Positions 5,517-8,014 of a stretch of DNA of 8,014 nucleotides are shown here, piece by piece. The stretch lies in the NCBI GenBank assembly GCA_018826645.1, contig JAHJZF010000023.1:1-8014 (forward strand), written 5' to 3'. Below the pieces are notes generated by a model. The model ran no database searches and was not told the DNA's origin. It saw only the letters and a program-made list of their open reading frames with translations. The translations under genes and the position numbers were made by a program. The first letter of the stretch is position 1. Each line of letters begins with the position of its first letter. Source of the stretch: Patescibacteria group bacterium. GTDB lineage: Bacteria > Patescibacteriota > Minisyncoccia > UBA6257 > Colwellbacteraceae.

Positions 5517-7817
5517 ATGAAACCTAATAGGGGATTTACTATCATAGAGTTAGTAGTTTACGTTTCCATATTGGCCATTGTGGGAGGGCTTTTGACGAGT
5601 ATTCTCTATAACTCTGTCCGAATTACTAGTCGTGAAGGCGCTAGCACAGAGGTCGCTCAACAACTCAATCTTGTTATGGGGACAATACAGAAGTTGGTCG
5701 GAGACGCTAGTTTAGTAGAATCTGCTTATGAAACTCCTGGTGATAATCTTGACCCAACGGACGACACTTTGGCTGAGAGGCAGACGGCTTGCACGGATTT
5801 TTGCACTTTAATGTTGCGATTCGAAGCCAGTTCTACGGATCCGACGTGGTTGATAGCATCTTCTACTGGCATTTGGCTTGTGCAGGGCAATGCTACTAGT
5901 ACGGAATTTGATCCTCACCCCAACGCAACATCAACAACGACTCAATTAACCACGAGCAAGGTGGTAGTAGATTATCTCAGGTTTACTAGATATGAATTTG
6001 CCGGGGGCCATACTTCTGCCAAAGTGGATATGTCGTTTACGTACAACACAGACAACGATAAATTCAGGATAACAAGGTCTTTAACGTCAGCCATTGGCAG
6101 AGTAACCGCCGCTACTTTTGACGACAACGTATTGCCGAACATTACTGGTACGATTGATTCCGGATTGTCTTTGGGTAGCCCAAGCGAACAATGGCGTTCG
6201 GCATATTTCTCTGACGAAGTTCACATAGGCGATTGTTTAAGCATCAACACATTAAATACCGGAGAAAATATGGTGAACGAGAATTGTGTTGATAGAAATT
6301 TAAGAGTATCAGGAGAAGGCTATGTTATGTTTAACACCCAAGACACCGCCAGCACCACCGTTTCTAGCGTGTTAACCCTTAGGCACAGCATTGACGGCGC
6401 TGGTGCTAATGGAATTGGTACGGGCATTACTTTCCAAGCTGATGATACGGGTGGAGGCTATCAACCCATCGCCCATATATATGCCGTAACAGAAGATGCT
6501 ACTACAGGTGCGGTTGATAGCTCATTACAATTTTATACATACAAAGATGATACTTCTGGCGTGAGGATGACAATTGATTCAGATGGATATGTGGGCATTG
6601 GGGCAACCGACCCCACACAGCCCTTGGTGGTAAACAATACCTCCGATAAGACAGTTGCTCAGTTCATTGGCGTAGATAGCAATACAGGTTTTACGAACGA
6701 TGCTGGTCAATTAGAGATAATTAATACAGATACAACAAATAATAACTGGTCTAGAATTTCTTTTGGCGATTCAATAAGCGATACTTCGTCTGGAGCAATA
6801 GGTCTTAAATACACAGACCATACAAACAACTATGGCAACATGTATTTCTATTTAAGAAGTTCGTCTAGCTTCTCAAGTAGATTAACAATATTACAGAATG
6901 GCAATATCGGCATTGGCACCGACGCGCCAGCTGCAGCTTTACATATAAACGCCACGACTGATGAAGAGGGTCTACGTATATATACGGGCCTAAACGAGAA
7001 CCAAATTCTGGCATACGCCAGCGGTACTTTAGTGCACAATATTTGGTCGGATGGAAGCGGGGATGGGCTAATTGATATCAGTGACAGTAGTGGCACAACA
7101 AATGTGCGTTTGTATAGTGCAGGCCAATCATGGTTGAATGGAGGAGATTTTGGGCTTGGAAAAAGTTCTGCAAGTTATCAATTAGACTTGGAAGACAACA
7201 ACACCGGCCCGGCTCAATTTGTTTACAACACAAACGCTGCTGGTGATGGTATCTGGATTAAGGTAGAGGCCGCAACTCCGGCTACAAATGTTTATTGGAT
7301 GGTGTTCAGGGATAGTGCCGACACAACAGATGGGTCAATTAGGGCCGATGGCTCTGGCGGAGTCGCTTTCAACACAACCTCTGATCAGAGATTAAAAAAG
7401 AATATTTCTCCTTTTAATGGGAGCTTGGATATCATCTCTAAAATAAATCCATATAATTTTGTACGTATGGACGATACAGCAGAGCAGAACAACGTAGGAT
7501 TTTTAGCCCAAGAACTTTATAAATATTACCCATATGCTGTTACGGGTGAACCTACGGATGATCCAACAATAAACCCTATGCAGGTTGATTACGGAAAACT
7601 TACCCCATTATTGGTCGGCGCTATTAAAGAACAGCAAGCTCAAATAGATCTACTCCAAGAAAAATACAATCAATTAACAGGAGAGAATATAAACATCAGC
7701 GAAGAAGTGAAAGAGGACTCAAACCAAGAGAGGGTTCGGGCCATCTTAGGAGCCGGTTTATTAGGCGGGCTTTTAGGAGGAGCGCTTATTCTGCTTTTGC
7801 TAGAACGAAAACATTAA
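5517..7817 (+). CDS. Type IV prepilin-like surface fibre with tail-fibre repeats, Peptidase_S74 chaperone and C-terminal membrane helix
   Basis: A 766-residue predicted surface protein. The N-terminus MKPNRG|FTIIELVVYV is a class III (type IV pilin) signal: cleavage after Gly6, methylatable Phe7, conserved Glu11, and a hydrophobic helix to about 30. Residues 60-200 look like a minor-pilin globular domain with Thr/Ser-rich loops. From about 205 the protein resembles phage tail fibres: LGSPSEQWRSAYFSD, then GIG-type repeats at 356-366 (GYVGIGATDP) and 461-471 (GNIGIGTDAP), with a degenerate copy near 543. SDQRLK at 622-627 begins a Peptidase_S74 intramolecular chaperone; Ser622 and Lys627 match its autocleavage dyad. 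VGFLAQE (660-666), VDYGKLTPLL (690-699) and a coiled-coil-like stretch follow. Residues 742-762 are a Gly-rich membrane helix ending ERKH. Each module is recognisable; the function (adhesive or pilus-tip fibre) is inferred. The gene has its own promoter. Confidence 0.9.
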   Translation: MKPNRGFTIIELVVYVSILAIVGGLLTSILYNSVRITSREGASTEVAQQLNLVMGTIQKLVGDASLVESAYETPGDNLDPTDDTLAERQTACTDFCTLMLRFEASSTDPTWLIASSTGIWLVQGNATSTEFDPHPNATSTTTQLTTSKVVVDYLRFTRYEFAGGHTSAKVDMSFTYNTDNDKFRITRSLTSAIGRVTAATFDDNVLPNITGTIDSGLSLGSPSEQWRSAYFSDEVHIGDCLSINTLNTGENMVNENCVDRNLRVSGEGYVMFNTQDTASTTVSSVLTLRHSIDGAGANGIGTGITFQADDTGGGYQPIAHIYAVTEDATTGAVDSSLQFYTYKDDTSGVRMTIDSDGYVGIGATDPTQPLVVNNTSDKTVAQFIGVDSNTGFTNDAGQLEIINTDTTNNNWSRISFGDSISDTSSGAIGLKYTDHTNNYGNMYFYLRSSSSFSSRLTILQNGNIGIGTDAPAAALHINATTDEEGLRIYTGLNENQILAYASGTLVHNIWSDGSGDGLIDISDSSGTTNVRLYSAGQSWLNGGDFGLGKSSASYQLDLEDNNTGPAQFVYNTNAAGDGIWIKVEAATPATNVYWMVFRDSADTTDGSIRADGSGGVAFNTTSDQRLKKNISPFNGSLDIISKINPYNFVRMDDTAEQNNVGFLAQELYKYYPYAVTGEPTDDPTINPMQVDYGKLTPLLVGAIKEQQAQIDLLQEKYNQLTGENINISEEVKEDSNQERVRAILGAGLLGGLLGGALILLLLERKH

Positions 7818-7860
7818 TCTTTCAGACTCTTTTCCCCAATTCAAAGCAGAATCCTTCGCT

Positions 7861-7952
7861 CAAGTAGTTAGCGTGAATAATTTATAGCCAAGCTCTCATC
7901 AAGCAGTAAGCCAAGCAGTAAGCCAAGCAGTCAGCGTAGACAACTCATAGCC
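7861..7952. repeat. Pair of 29-base imperfect direct repeats
   Basis: Bases 7861-7889 and 7924-7952 align without gaps at 22 of 29 positions (shared pattern CAAG.AGT.AGCGT...ATAGCC). All seven differences are transitions. No reading frame runs through the region, and the repeats lie in the non-coding tail after the pilin-fibre gene. Confidence 0.7.
7901..7936. repeat. Tandem 12-mer, three units
   Basis: AAGCAGTAAGCC occurs twice exactly (7901-7912, 7913-7924), followed by a diverged third unit AAGCAGTCAGCG (7925-7936) that is also the start of the second 29-base repeat. In one frame each of the first two units carries TAA, so the tract is not coding. Confidence 0.8.
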
Positions 7953-7972
7953 ATTACAAATAATTAATAGTC

Positions 7973-8000
7973 AAAAAACCAGACGGCCGTCCATTTTTTT
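7973..8000. terminator. Possible bidirectional intrinsic terminator
   Basis: A run of six A, then the perfect 10-base palindrome GACGGCCGTC (7982-7991), then seven T. It can fold as an A/T stem, a small internal loop and a short GC stem with a GGCC loop. The GC stem is only 3-4 bp, so the call is modest. It would end transcription of the pilin-fibre gene. Confidence 0.45.
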
Positions 8001-8008
8001 GATATTAT
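8000..8008 (+). promoter_or_regulatory. Extended -10 at the right edge, probably for the next gene
   Basis: TGATATTAT fits TGnTATAAT with one difference and closely resembles the promoter at 5499-5507, including the preceding T-run. The window ends six bases after the hexamer, so by analogy with the other genes here a start codon is expected within a few bases beyond the edge. Confidence 0.4.
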
Positions 8009-8014
8009 AAAAAC

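Noticed and set aside
7861..7952. CRISPR array
   Set aside because: Only two imperfect 29-base copies with an internal tandem 12-mer, no regular spacers, and no cas genes in the window.

Overview
The window looks like a piece of a small-genome bacterium of the Candidate Phyla Radiation (Patescibacteria, Parcubacteria-like). This is an inference from gene style, not a marker-gene placement. The clues are moderate GC, very tight spacing, near absence of Shine-Dalgarno sequences, start codons almost touching -10 boxes, and a surface protein that joins a type IV pilin head to a phage-tail-fibre-like body.

Layout. At the left edge (minus strand) is an ABC exporter whose transmembrane domain is intact. 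Its reading frame breaks in the Walker A region within about 50 bases of the window edge, where an apparent one-base insertion and several substitutions suggest sequence error or decay. Directly upstream of it, also on the minus strand, are tRNA-Ala(GGC) and tRNA-Ser(CGA); the Ser gene ends one base before the ABC start codon. A 67-base divergent spacer separates these from plus-strand genes: a zinc-finger HNH endonuclease whose last 21 bases lie inside tRNA-Ser(UGA), then a hairpin-rich spacer and tRNA-Ala(UGC). The four tRNA genes form a Ser-Ala / Ser-Ala bracket around the HNH gene.

Downstream, a family 2 glycosyltransferase and a P-type (P2, Ca2+-ATPase-like) cation pump form a two-gene operon with a 6-base gap. 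The pump's stop codon forms part of the promoter of the next gene. That gene encodes a 766-residue protein with a type IV prepilin N-terminus, tail-fibre-like repeats, a Peptidase_S74 intramolecular chaperone and a C-terminal membrane helix. The last 197 bases hold no gene. They contain imperfect direct repeats, a tandem 12-mer, a possible terminator and, at the very edge, an extended -10 box probably serving the next gene.

How the parts fit together. The exporter, glycosyltransferase, cation pump and pilin-fibre protein are all envelope functions, but nothing here proves they act together. The most interesting item is the pilin/tail-fibre/S74 fusion, which looks like a self-cleaving surface fibre assembled from type IV pilus and phage-fibre parts. 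The second theme is expression: three genes have -10 boxes that place the transcription start on, or about 3 nt before, the start codon. A fourth (ABC) would get a near-leaderless mRNA by tRNA 3'-end processing.
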